Positions 46,401-58,400 of a stretch of 64,000 bases of DNA are shown here, in pieces. The translations under genes and the position numbers were made by a program. The stretch is from Phallusia mammillata. Its lineage: Eukaryota; Chordata; Ascidiacea; Phlebobranchia; Ascidiidae. Every line of letters starts with the position of its first letter. Positions within the stretch are counted from its first letter, which is position 1. Location: the NCBI GenBank assembly GCA_003260075.1, contig QLIY01000678.1:22164-86163 (forward strand), given 5' to 3'. The notes beneath the pieces are model-generated. The model was not told where the DNA came from, did no database searches, and was given only the letters and a program-made list of their open reading frames with translations.

Positions 46401-49400
46401 TATACATTGTGCCAACCTAGATTTCCAGTTGTAAGAGTTTATGTTTTTTTTTTAATTTCTCTGTTGATATTCTTGGCTTGCAAAGTTCAAGTATGGCTTT
46501 TTAGGCTGAATGGTTGTCACTGTTTTTTTTGTTTTTTTATTGTAGAATTAGTTGTGTGGTACACTACGTAATCAACCTGAAAAACCTAAAAAAAGTTTAC
46601 TATTATTGACACAACAGCCGGTGATCCTAATGCAAACATTGCTTCCCACTTTCGTTTGCGGAGGTTTCAATTTTATGTTAGGCAATATTAAGACAAACTT
46701 TGTAAACTATAAGGGCTGTGTTCAATGTATATGTGTGTTTGATTTGACTGCTCAAAGATAAAGATTACATATCCCTGAAGTACAAGCAGAACACATACAC
46801 GAAACTGAGAAAAATCTAACTCATGATAAACTGAGAAAATGTGCTTGACTTGGTAAATTTAAAACACCAAACCAAATTTAAATAACAAAGAATGGAAAAT
46901 ATTTTTTCATGTCAAAAAATCAGTCATTGCATTTATATGAAATACATATGTTTGGCCTAACTGGCAACTCATTTACATAATAAATACATAATAAAAGATG
47001 AATATTTAAAATGCACACGAATTTCACAAATTTTGTCAGAAAGGTGCAGTTCAGAAGGATTAAAGTTTTTTGTTATATTTTTGATATAATTCTGACATAT
47101 ATGTTTAGAAAATGAGATTATTGAAGACGACACATTAGCTGAGGATGAAGTAAAACTTCTTGTTAGTGAAATGATCGCTTATATCGTGAACAACGAGTCT
47201 GCAGATACAACTCAATATATGACCATGGACGGACTCAACCAATTCATTCCACTGTACTGGTTGGCACAACAAGAGTGAGTAAAACGTTTTTTTGTTTTAT
47301 AATTTTGTGTTTTTGTGTCAACATTTGCCATTCAAAATCCTAGCATTTTAAGTTTTTAACTTTCAATACTGTTTGTCATAGTGGGAAAAAACACATATAT
47401 TGGGTAAATAATAATATGCCAGGCCCAATGAGAAGGCATTGACTCGTATCAAGCCAGCCTCCAGAGCATTCTCATATGGCGTAGGCTGGAAAAACTTAAC
47501 CTGCAGTGGGATTAAACCCATGACAGGAGTCTTTTCAGGACGCATGCTCTACAAACTGAACTGCACAGGCTCAGGGGTGAACCCGCTAGAAAGTTATCGC
47601 TGGTCTGCATGGACGCCTAAGGGCTGATCCCAGTGTGAATGTATTCATATTAGATAATAATGTGAGAATATTCCTTAATCCAATTTTTGGTGTTTTTTTT
47701 GTAATCTTAGGAGGACAGTACTGACATTAGCCTTTTACCCCCCCCCCTTACGTCACCGGCGGTGTTTTATTAAGCTGTACATGCCCATAAAGTACATGTT
47801 TTTCCACTATCTAGTGCATTTAAAAAATCATTCGTTTTTGTTCATAGACACCCTTTAGAACACTAGTTACACATGAATATGCAAATTTAACGCTTGGGTC
47901 AGTTTGTCGGCCGAGCAACTGCTCAGCTGAGCACCGAGCATCAAAAACAGCAAAGCTCAGTACCGAGTACTCGGGTTCTGGCTCGGCTTGGCCCATCCCT
48001 AATCCTAATGCAAACATCGCTTCCCACTTTTAGTGACACAGAGGTTTCAATTTTATTTAATGTATATGTGTGTTTGATTTGACTGCTCAAAGATAAAGAT
48101 TACATATCCCTGAAGTACAAGCAGAACACATACACGAAACTGAGAAAAATCCAACTCATGATAAACTGAGAAAATGTGCTTGACTTGGTAAATTTGAAAC
48201 ACCAAACCAAATTTAAATAACAAAGAATGGAAAATATTTTTTCATGTCAAAAAATCAGTCATTGCATTTATATGAAATACATATGTTTGGCCTAACTGGC
48301 AACTCATTTACATAATAAATACATAATAAAAGATGAATATTTAAAATGCACACGAATTTCACAAATTTTGTCAGAAAGGTGCAGTTCGGAATGATTAAAG
48401 TTTTTTGTTATATTTTTGACATAATTCTGACATATATGTTTAGAAAATGAGATAATTGAAGACGACACATTAGCTGAGGATGAAGTGAAACTTCTTGTTA
48501 GTGAAATGATCGCGTATATTGTGAACAACGAGTCTGCTGATACAACTCATTACATGACAATGGACGGACTCAACCAATTTATTCCACTGTACTGGTTGGC
48601 ACAACAAGAGTAAGTAAAACCATTTTTCAATATTTTGTGTTAACATTTGCAATTGAAATCCTATCATTTTCATTTTTTAGCTCTAAATGCTGTTTTCCAT
48701 AGCGGGAAAAAGAAACACACATATTGGGTAAATCATAGTATGTCTGACCCAATAAAGGTGGTATACCAAATCAAGTCGGCCTCCTAAGCATTCTTGGTTG
48801 GTAATGCAAATCTAGCTTGCGGTGGGGTTTGAACTAATGACAAGAGTCTTTCTGGGTCTCCCCTTTACTAACTGAGCTGCACAGGCTCAGTGGTAAACCT
48901 GTCGAAAGTATGCCACGATTGCTGGTCTTCATGTGTTCTTTACCGCTGATGTATTTATATCGGGTAAATTTGAGAATATTCCAAAAATCAAATTTTCTGT
49001 GGCATTTTGTTACCTTAGTGGGACAGTGCAGACATTAGCCATTCAAAAGTTTAGGTTTTTGTCGTTGTTTCTTCACTTTTTTTTACATAAAAGTGGGTGG
49101 TAAATTATATGAAGCCTTAAATTTTGATCATAATGTAGTGAAATGGTCACAAATACAAAAAAAAACATGTTTTGACAATCTCCAGTTCACAAGCCCAATT
49201 ATTTATATTACAAAAAGTTTTACTTTTATAGATATGCTGAAGCGCGAAAAAAGAAATTAGCAAAGGATCCATATCATGAACTGGTGGAAAAACTGGAAAC
49301 TTACAAGTTTAAGAAGAAGGCAATAAAAGCTGCAATTGAAGAAACAAGTATGACCACAAGCCTATTTACTTCTAATATGACATTTTCATTTTTTGGCGTA

Positions 49401-52400
49401 AGTTGTCGTTATAAGTCTTCTTCCCTAATGGCTGTTTACGGCTAGTTTGTTTCACCTGTTGGGTCAAGAAAGGGTACTTAAAAACTTCTTTAAATTTACA
49501 CACAAAATAGTTGTTTATGGGTAATCGAATAGTTTGTTTATGGGTAGTCCCTTGCCAAGTTAGACTAAGCGGTTTACCCACAGACACAGCTATTGTCTAG
49601 TTCCACTTTCTATCTGGCAGACAAACGCTTGTGAAATTTACTGAAAACTTTACTTTGTGAAAACTAAAATGTCTTCTCAGTGAGGCACCCTCTATTATCG
49701 ACACTTTCTTGCTGCACTTAAATCATACTGTTCTCATGCATCTGTATTCTGTGAGCTCTGTAAATGATATTTTTATTTTTTATATATTAATTTATTTATT
49801 TATTTATTTTGTAAATGATAAGAAATGTTGTCAAAAATGAGAACACCAAGATGTCACAAATCATAGAATGTCAGGTCAATTGAAAGTATCATACTGAATC
49901 AAGTCAGTCTTCCAAGCTTTCCCATATGATACAGACTGGAAACATTTAGCTTTTGGTGGGATTCGAACCCACAACAGGAGTCTTTTAACAGTTTTAAGGT
50001 GCATGCTCTACCAACTGAGCTTCACAGGCTCAGTGGTGAACCAGCCAAAAGTTGAATCACAAGCACCGTTGCCTGCCTTGTATGCTGCACATGTCAGCTT
50101 TGTAGTGGGAGATTGGCAGTTTGACCATATCAGTATGTGGAAATGCTTGGGAGACCGGCTCTTTCGGTATGACACCTTTAATAGTCCTGGCCTACTATAA
50201 TATATTGATAGGTTGGCATGGACGCTTCAGGGCTGATCCCAGAATGAATTTATTTATCTTAGCTAAAGTATGTCACATTTAGATTTTGTGTACACAAAAA
50301 CATATGTCATAAAATATATCTTTTATGTTTTGTTTTATGTTAATATAAAATTTAGGTCAAAAGATTTAGTAAAAAAATTAATAAAATTTATATTATTCTA
50401 ATATCACAGAGTTTTAATCCCCCCCCCCGTTTAAGAAGAAGGCAATAAAAGCTGCAATTGAAGAAACAAGTATGACTACAACCTATTTACTTCTAATATG
50501 ACATTTTCATTTTTTGGCTTAAGTCTTCATTATAAGTCTTCTTCCCTAATGGTTGTTTACCGCTGGTTTGTTTCACCTGTTAGGTCAAGAAAGGTGACTT
50601 TTTAAAATTTGCACACAAAATAGTTGTTTATGGGTAATCAACCCTTGCCAAGTTAGACTAAGTGGTTTACCCACAGACACAGCTATTGTCTAGTTCATCT
50701 TTCTATTTGGCAGACAAACGCTTGTGAAATTGACTGTAAACTTTTGTACTTTTTGTAAACTAAAATGTCTTGTCAGTCAGACACCCTCTATTATCGACAC
50801 TTTCTTGCTGCACTTAAATCATACTGTTCTCATGCATCTGTTTTCTGTGAGATCTGTAAATAATAAGAAATGTTGTCAAAAATGAGAAATACAAGATGTC
50901 ACAAATCATAGAATGTCAGGTCAACTGAAGGTGTCATACTAAATCAAGTCGGTTTTTCAAGCTTTCCCATATGACACAGACTGGAAACATTTAGCTTTTG
51001 GTGCGATTCGAACCCACAACAGGAGTCTTTTAAGGAGCATGTTCTACCTACTGAGCTACACAGGCTCAGTGGTGAACCAGCCAAAAGTCGCATCACAAGC
51101 ACCGTTGCCTGCCTTGTACGCTGCACATGTCAGCTTTGTAGTGGCAGTTTGACCATATCAGTATGTGGAAATGCTTGGGAGACAGGCTCATTCGGTATGA
51201 CACCGTTAATAGGCCTGGCCTACTATAATATATTGATAGGTCGGCCTGGACACTTCAGGGCTGATCCCAGAATGAATTTATTCATCTTATCTAAAATATG
51301 TCACATTTACATTTTGTGTCCACAAAAACATATGTCATAAATATATCTTTTATGTTTTGTTTTATGTTAACATAAAATTTAGGTCAAAAGTTTTAATAAA
51401 AAAATTAATAAAATTTTTATTATTCTAATATCACAGAGTTTTATTATGGGTTTTCAATTTATTTTTCTAGACGTCAGCCCTGCTGTGACTGAAGAAAATA
51501 TTTTGTGTTTGTTGGAACATTTACGAATGAACACACAAGTAGCTGATAGTGAGTGTCTGTTTACTTTATGGCAAGGAATAAACATGTAACTGCACATAAT
51601 TCATGATTACTTGTAAGCGTATGTTGTGTTATTATGTCTTATCTGCTCAAAAAATAACTTAAGACCCATTATAAAAAAACGTGCTAGACCACCCTTCTAA
51701 TACCAGACCCTTTTTTGTTTAGGTTTTAAAAACAGTTTGTTTCGGGAAATGCTGCTTAAAATAACTCACGCTAATAATTCTGGATCTTAGAAATGCTTTT
51801 TCTGGCATTTAACCACACTGCTTATCAGTGCCGGATTAGGGGTCTGCTGGTCCCCCCCCCCTTGTGTTTGTTGGAACATTTACGAATGAACACACAAGTA
51901 GCTGATAGTAAGTGTCTGTTTACTTTGTGGCAAAGAATAAATATGTAACTGCACATATTTCATGATTACTTGTAAGCGTATGTTGTGTTATAATGTCTTA
52001 TCTGCTCAAAAAATAACTTAAGACCCATTATAAAATTACATAAACTTATCAAAATGAGCTATGATGTGCTAGGCCACCCTTCCAACACCTGCCCATTTTT
52101 TTATGTGTAAAAAACAGTTTGTTTTGGGAAATGCTGCTCAAAATAACTCACACTAATAATTCTGGATCTTAGAAATGCTTTTTCCGGCATTTAACCATTA
52201 AACTAATATTTGTCCACTGGTTGGAATTGAGTATGCAACAAAATGGAATTTTGCGACCAACCTGATTTATCTACAACAAATTGACTCTGGTTTGTTCCTT
52301 TCCCCCCCCCCAAGTGGCCTAGATTTTTGACTGGCCTGTAGGCACGTGCCTACTTTGCCGAATGGTTAATCCGGCACTGCTGCTTATTGAACTAATATTT

Positions 52401-55400
52401 GTATGGAATTGAGTATGCAACAAAATGGAATTTTGTGACCAACCCGATTTATCTACAACAAATTGATTTTGGTTTGTCCCTTGGTAGATGAAGGAGCATT
52501 GGTCGGGTCAAAAGAAGTGCAGGAGCTGGAAGAACTTGTTGAGGAAATACCACAAATTATGAACACCATGATGGTGGATGGTTACAGTGATATGGTCAAG
52601 TATTTCCTGGAAAAGAGATATTCACGTGAGCATGTTGTTTTGCTTAGTTGGTATAAATAAATATAAGCTAGTATTTTTTTGCTGGTTGCTCATGAGTAAG
52701 AATCTAAAATAGACAGGTTTAAATTTTGAGAATCTTAAGTCAAAAAAAAAAAATCATGTAACTTGTAATAATTCAATTATTAGTTATATTACTATATTAA
52801 TATATTACAAACATACTTAAAAAAAGGGTAGATGTTAAGTTTATTTGAAAACTAACTGCTGCACAAAATTGCAAGTACATAGGTTTCAGTGTGAATCAGG
52901 GTTTCCAAACAAAATTACACACACAATATCACTATTGAATTGAGAATACAGTCAATTTGTTACTCAACATTTTTAACAAAACTGCTGTCATCATCATTAA
53001 CAATATGCATGTAGCTTTAATGTCATATCGGGTTTGGGTATATAACAATGTACTATTGTAGTTAAGTTAAATGTTTTAAATCTGTTTAGAGCTGCTTCCT
53101 GCTGAATTTAAACCGTTAGTTGCATGGATACAATCACATTACAAGAAGAATGAATGGAGCAAAAGTGACATAAAGCAAGCTATATTGCTTACACGTAAGT
53201 GAAATACAATTTATAGCAGAAATTTATACACTAGTTTTTGCTTTATTGCTTAACTGCCAAATTTACCCCCCCCCCCATCTCACTTCTGCGCACCTTTTTA
53301 TCTATTGTTTTTATGCGAAGGTTGTTTTGCACCTTTTTATCATTCCTTTATGTGGCTCAAGTGTATACAAACACCCCCCCCCCAATTACAAAAAAGACTT
53401 GCTAATTTTTACTATAATTCTGATGCATTAAGCCAAGGGTGTGCAACCGTTGTTACTGTGTGGCTAAATACCATGATTACATCACGGGTTCCCCCCCCCC
53501 AATTACAAAAAAGACTTGCTAATTTTTACTATAATTCTGATGCATTAAACCAAGGGTGTGCAACCGTTGTCACTGTGTGGCTAAATACCATGATTACATC
53601 ACGGGTTGCACCTTTACATAACACAAGGTAATTTTACTTCGTTGCATACCAAAAATGCCTATATTGGGTTAACATTTGCATCTAGTTGCATATTGTCAGT
53701 TCTTAGAAAAATAGCACCGGGGAGCATTAACCTGCTCAAAAATATCTATTAATTTGACTTGTTTGCCAGTACATTCGAAATGCAAATGTCTCTGCAGGCC
53801 GCACATCCTTTAAATAATGGGCTGTATTTGGAAAAAAAGTTATTGGTGACACTAAAACACCAAATCACACGAACCAAGTCTGGCGATCATTACAGGAACA
53901 CTTGTAATACACCAAATAATTTTTTTAGATGTCTCCCCTAATCCCTGTGAAGAAAGTTTTCAGAAAGTTCATTCATTTCTCACTCAACAAAAACCGGAAA
54001 TTGATGGGAAAGTTGTGATGGTTGTGAAGTTAAAAAGTGAGAACTTGTTTGTTTTGCTTGTGTTGCTAAGAATAACTAAATCCTATGTAATGCTACATAC
54101 GGTTCTGTTCATAAGTGTAATAGTAAAAATAACGGCCTAAATAGACATAAAAGCAATATGCATTTTTGCATTATTTTGATGTTACATGCTGTCCTATTAC
54201 TGTAATCTTGAGCATTTGCAGAAATGCTTAAAATATAATGCATGTTGCTTGTATGTCTTTTTGGGGCATTATTTTCACCATTAAATCTTATGTATTATAG
54301 TTGAAAGAATGATGGAAAAAACTCCCGATGTTGAAACTGATGTCACAAACTTTCTCATGAATGAAGATTTTTTTCAGGAGTGGTAAGCTAATTAAAAACA
54401 TTGTTAAAAAATAAAGTTGTTAAATTTACTGAAATATATGTTTTTTCAGCTTTGCGTATATGTTCATGTTAGTGCTATGTTTGCTCATAAAATTATATTT
54501 GCTGGTTAACTGAACTCTAAAATCTCTAATAACAACAGCTTTTTTCTTTGTTTGCTACAGTTTGTTAGGAGATGAAGGATCCGATCGGCTTGAAGTTCAA
54601 TCCACAGCTTACGGATTGTTGAAAATGTCTGATGTTTTGCCAGATATGCTGCAATTTGTCCAATCTTACTGTTTTCTACCAGGTAAACTGAAACACATAC
54701 AAAACAGAATTTAATAATTGTCATTTTCCAATTTAAAAACTTTTGGTTCCATTTAAAATCTATTACATTTTAATTGCTATGTTAAAATATCTCAAATAAT
54801 TGCAGTGGAGCAACTTGGGAATTATAATCTATGACAGGCATTGCTCAAATAAAAACCTTTTTTAAATTTGGCAGTTTATGCTTTAATTGCTTACCTGAAG
54901 GTTTTTAATTATTTATTGAAATTAAATAAAAAAAAATGAAGCCACTTGTTTGGATGTTTTTGTAAATAAATTCATTTGCATTTTATTGTCACTTAAAAAC
55001 ACCACCAAAAATGTGTTTTGTTATAGAAGAACCCAATGCAGAAAATGCTGAGAAAGAACCGTCACTAAAAATTGAAGATGCTCCCAAGGATGGTATGATA
55101 TGCCTTACAGTTTATAAATAGTTGTTTCAAAAAGTCTGAAAGTTTCTGATTCCGTGCATAGTTCAAATTTTGTTTATGTGTTGTCAATTCTAACAGTTTA
55201 GTTTTACTGATACATCTGCCATTTTGTGGATAATTTTTTTATACCAGCTGTTACGTTATGTAAGAAAATAGGGTTCGGGAGCAAGTTTGACTTTTGAATA
55301 AAAAAAATAAACAAGCAACTATGTGTTGAGAAGTTACAAAAATAGCACTGTATTTGTAGTGCACTGCCACAAGCCAACTAAGTAGAAAAATATGAATTAA

Positions 55401-58400
55401 TTTTGTAATCAGTTCAACTATATATAAGTTCAAGTTTTATCCAAAGTACTTAATTGTAACCTATGTTGCAGACTCTTACCACATGAATGTATTGAAAGAA
55501 GTCAGTGAAGAAGAATGGGATCTTGCAAGGCAACTCAGATCGATCTGTGATGCCAATGGAAAGGAAGAGGACCCATTAAAGTCTGTTCCAATTCTTCACA
55601 AACTCGGAAGAATCTATCGACTAAAAAGTCCAGACAAAATTCATCTCTTACGAAGCGCTGCTCTTTTTAATGCCGCTCTCGTTCGAATACCAAAAGATGC
55701 TGCCCCCCCCCCTGCTTTAACTACAAACCTGAAGGTTTTCAATTATTTACTGATATTAAATAAACCACTTAAAACTAAAGTACTTAAAACTGCCACTTGT
55801 TTAGTTGCTTTTGTAAATAAATTCATTTGCACTTTATGGTCACTTAAAAACACCAGCAAAAATGTGTTTTGTTATAGAAGAACCCAATGCAGAAAATGCA
55901 GAAAATGAACCATCACTAAAAATTGAAGATGCTCCCAAGGATGGTATGATGTGCTTTACAGTTTATAAATATTTGTTTCAAAAAAGTCTTGAAGTTTCTG
56001 AATCAGTGCATAGTTCAAATTTTGTATGGCTGAATAAGTAGAGAACACTTACCCGATTTGTTTTTTGTATGTGTTTTGCCAAGTCCATCAGTTTAGTTTT
56101 ACTGATACATCTGCCTTTTTGTGGATAATTTTTTATATCAGCTGTTATGTTATGTAAGAAAATAGGGTTAGGGAGCAAATTTGACTTTCAAATAAAAAAA
56201 ATTAAACAAGCAACAATGTGTTGAGAAGTTACAAAAATAGCACTGTATTTGTAGTGCACTGCCACAAGCCAACTAAGTAGAACAATATAAGTTCAAGTTT
56301 TATGCAAAGTGATGAAATGTAACCTATGTTGCAGACTCTTACCACATGAATGTATTGAAAGAAGTCAGTGAAGAAGAATGGGATCTATCAAGGCAACTCA
56401 GATCAATCTGTGATGCCAATGGAAAGGAAGAAGACCCATTAAAGTCTGTTTCAATTCTTTACAAACTCGGAAGAATCTATCGACTGAAAAGTCCAGACAA
56501 AATTCATCTCTTACGAAGCGCAGCTCTGTTTAATGCTGCTCTCGTTCGTATACCAAAAGATGCTAAACTTCAAGAAATGAAGCATGAGATTAAGGAAGAA
56601 CTTTATGAGATGAAGCATGAAATAAAAGAAGATCTGTATGAGCTATGCAAGCATGTCTTGTACCTTTCTGGGGGTAAAGGTAGCGCAAATCTACTAGATG
56701 CGTCCGAGGCCTTTTTCAAAGAAGTAGAAAACATGAGAAAAAAGTCTCGAGAGAGTTTGCTGTCTTTGGAAAAAGTTAATGGCAAAAATGCATTCTACCA
56801 AGAAGACATGGATGCCTTCAAGGCGCAACTGATAAATGCTGAACAATCTCATGAGACTTTCGAGAGAAAATTTGACCTGATTGGCGACATTGTGGAAAAG
56901 GCATTCGACCCTATTAAATCATTTATTGAAATGGTGGAACTGTTGTACGAAGAAAATTCTGACATTAAAGTACAGGAAGAACAAAAGATCATTCAGATGA
57001 GTGAGATCCAAGAAGGGATTTCACAAGATTACAGTTACATTATGAGGCAAATTTCAGATTATTGTGTTGATGTGCTGGGTGACCCCCCATGCAAGTTTGC
57101 CCAAATTGGCATGGGGTCACTCGCAAGGAAAGAAGTGACTCCATTCTCCGATTTTGAGAATGCGATTCTGATTGAAAATGGTACAGATGCAACAAAAGAA
57201 TACTTTCGGTGGTATTCTGTGATCTTCCAAATGGTCCTCATTAATTTTGGTGAAACCATTTTACCTTGTTTGGCAATACCATCTCTAAACGACTTCCACC
57301 AAGCTGGCGAATGCTGGTTTTTCGATGCTCACTCTGGAAATGGAATTTCTTTTGATGGCATGATGCCCCATGCTTGCAAATCACCCCTTGGTTGGCAACA
57401 TGGCACCCCAAACAACCCCGGGGTTCCAAAAGAGTTGATTCAAACTGTTAGTAAGATGGCTGATTTTGTCGACTGCAAAGACAAAACTGAAGACTTTCAT
57501 CTTTCTGATATGCTGATGTGCACTTGTTTTGTTACTGGAAGTCCTGATGTGTATGAAAGCTTTCAGGAACTGGTTAAGAAAAAGGTAGCAGGCATGTTAG
57601 ATGAAAGTTTCAATGATGAGATCTTTACAACACTGGCACAGGACATGGTAAAGTTTAATGGCTTGAAGAGTTTCAGCAACTTATTACTCTCTGTGAAGTG
57701 GAATGTGAAGCAAGTGATTTATCGTTCCACGACTATTTTCATCGCCGCTCTTGGAAGGAAACACCATCTGCAATCGACCTCAAGTTTTGAAATCATATCT
57801 GAGCTTCTCAAGAAGGATATTATCCAATCACATGTGGCTCATAAGTTAAAGTATGCTATTGCTCTTGCTTGTGAAATAAGGTTGAGAGTTTACTTGGATA
57901 AAAATCGCCAAGACGACTGGATCAACAGCGACGAGCTCCCATTGTGTGACCTAGTCATGCTATTTGATTGGATTGGTGTCCGAAGCACCTATGAATACTT
58001 CAGCATTGTTGTGTACCTCAATATGTGTGTCGGTTCTATTCTCGAACACAATGAAATTATACCACAGCTGCCAGAGCGAGGATTGTTCATCTGCTTGCCA
58101 CACTTACTGGAATATATTGTCCATTGTATTGATGTCAGCTTCAAAGTTGGCTGCAAAATGTTGCTCGGTTTGGGAAACTTGCATCTGACTCAGCTCTTTG
58201 ACGAAGAAGATGAGGAAGCTATGGACATTGAAGCAATTCTAAAAATCGTCAAGGAAAAAATTGCCTCAGAAAACTCAAAGGAAGTTGTTGCGGCGTTGAG
58301 TGAATTCGGAAACTTTCTGACTGGCCAGGGCTTGTTCGTTGAGGCGCTGATATGTGGAATTGTGGAAATCTACCTGCAGATGACGTTTTTGGAGGACCAG

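Noticed and set aside
49930..51070. Functional tRNA genes on the minus strand
   Set aside because: A and B boxes are present, but the variable part is too long and the same body follows in all copies, as in SINEs.
55472..56335. Second UBA-nucleotidyltransferase gene or exon 21 duplication
   Set aside because: The first copy stops at a 10-C run and the following intron and exon 20 restart; it is the same locus shown twice.
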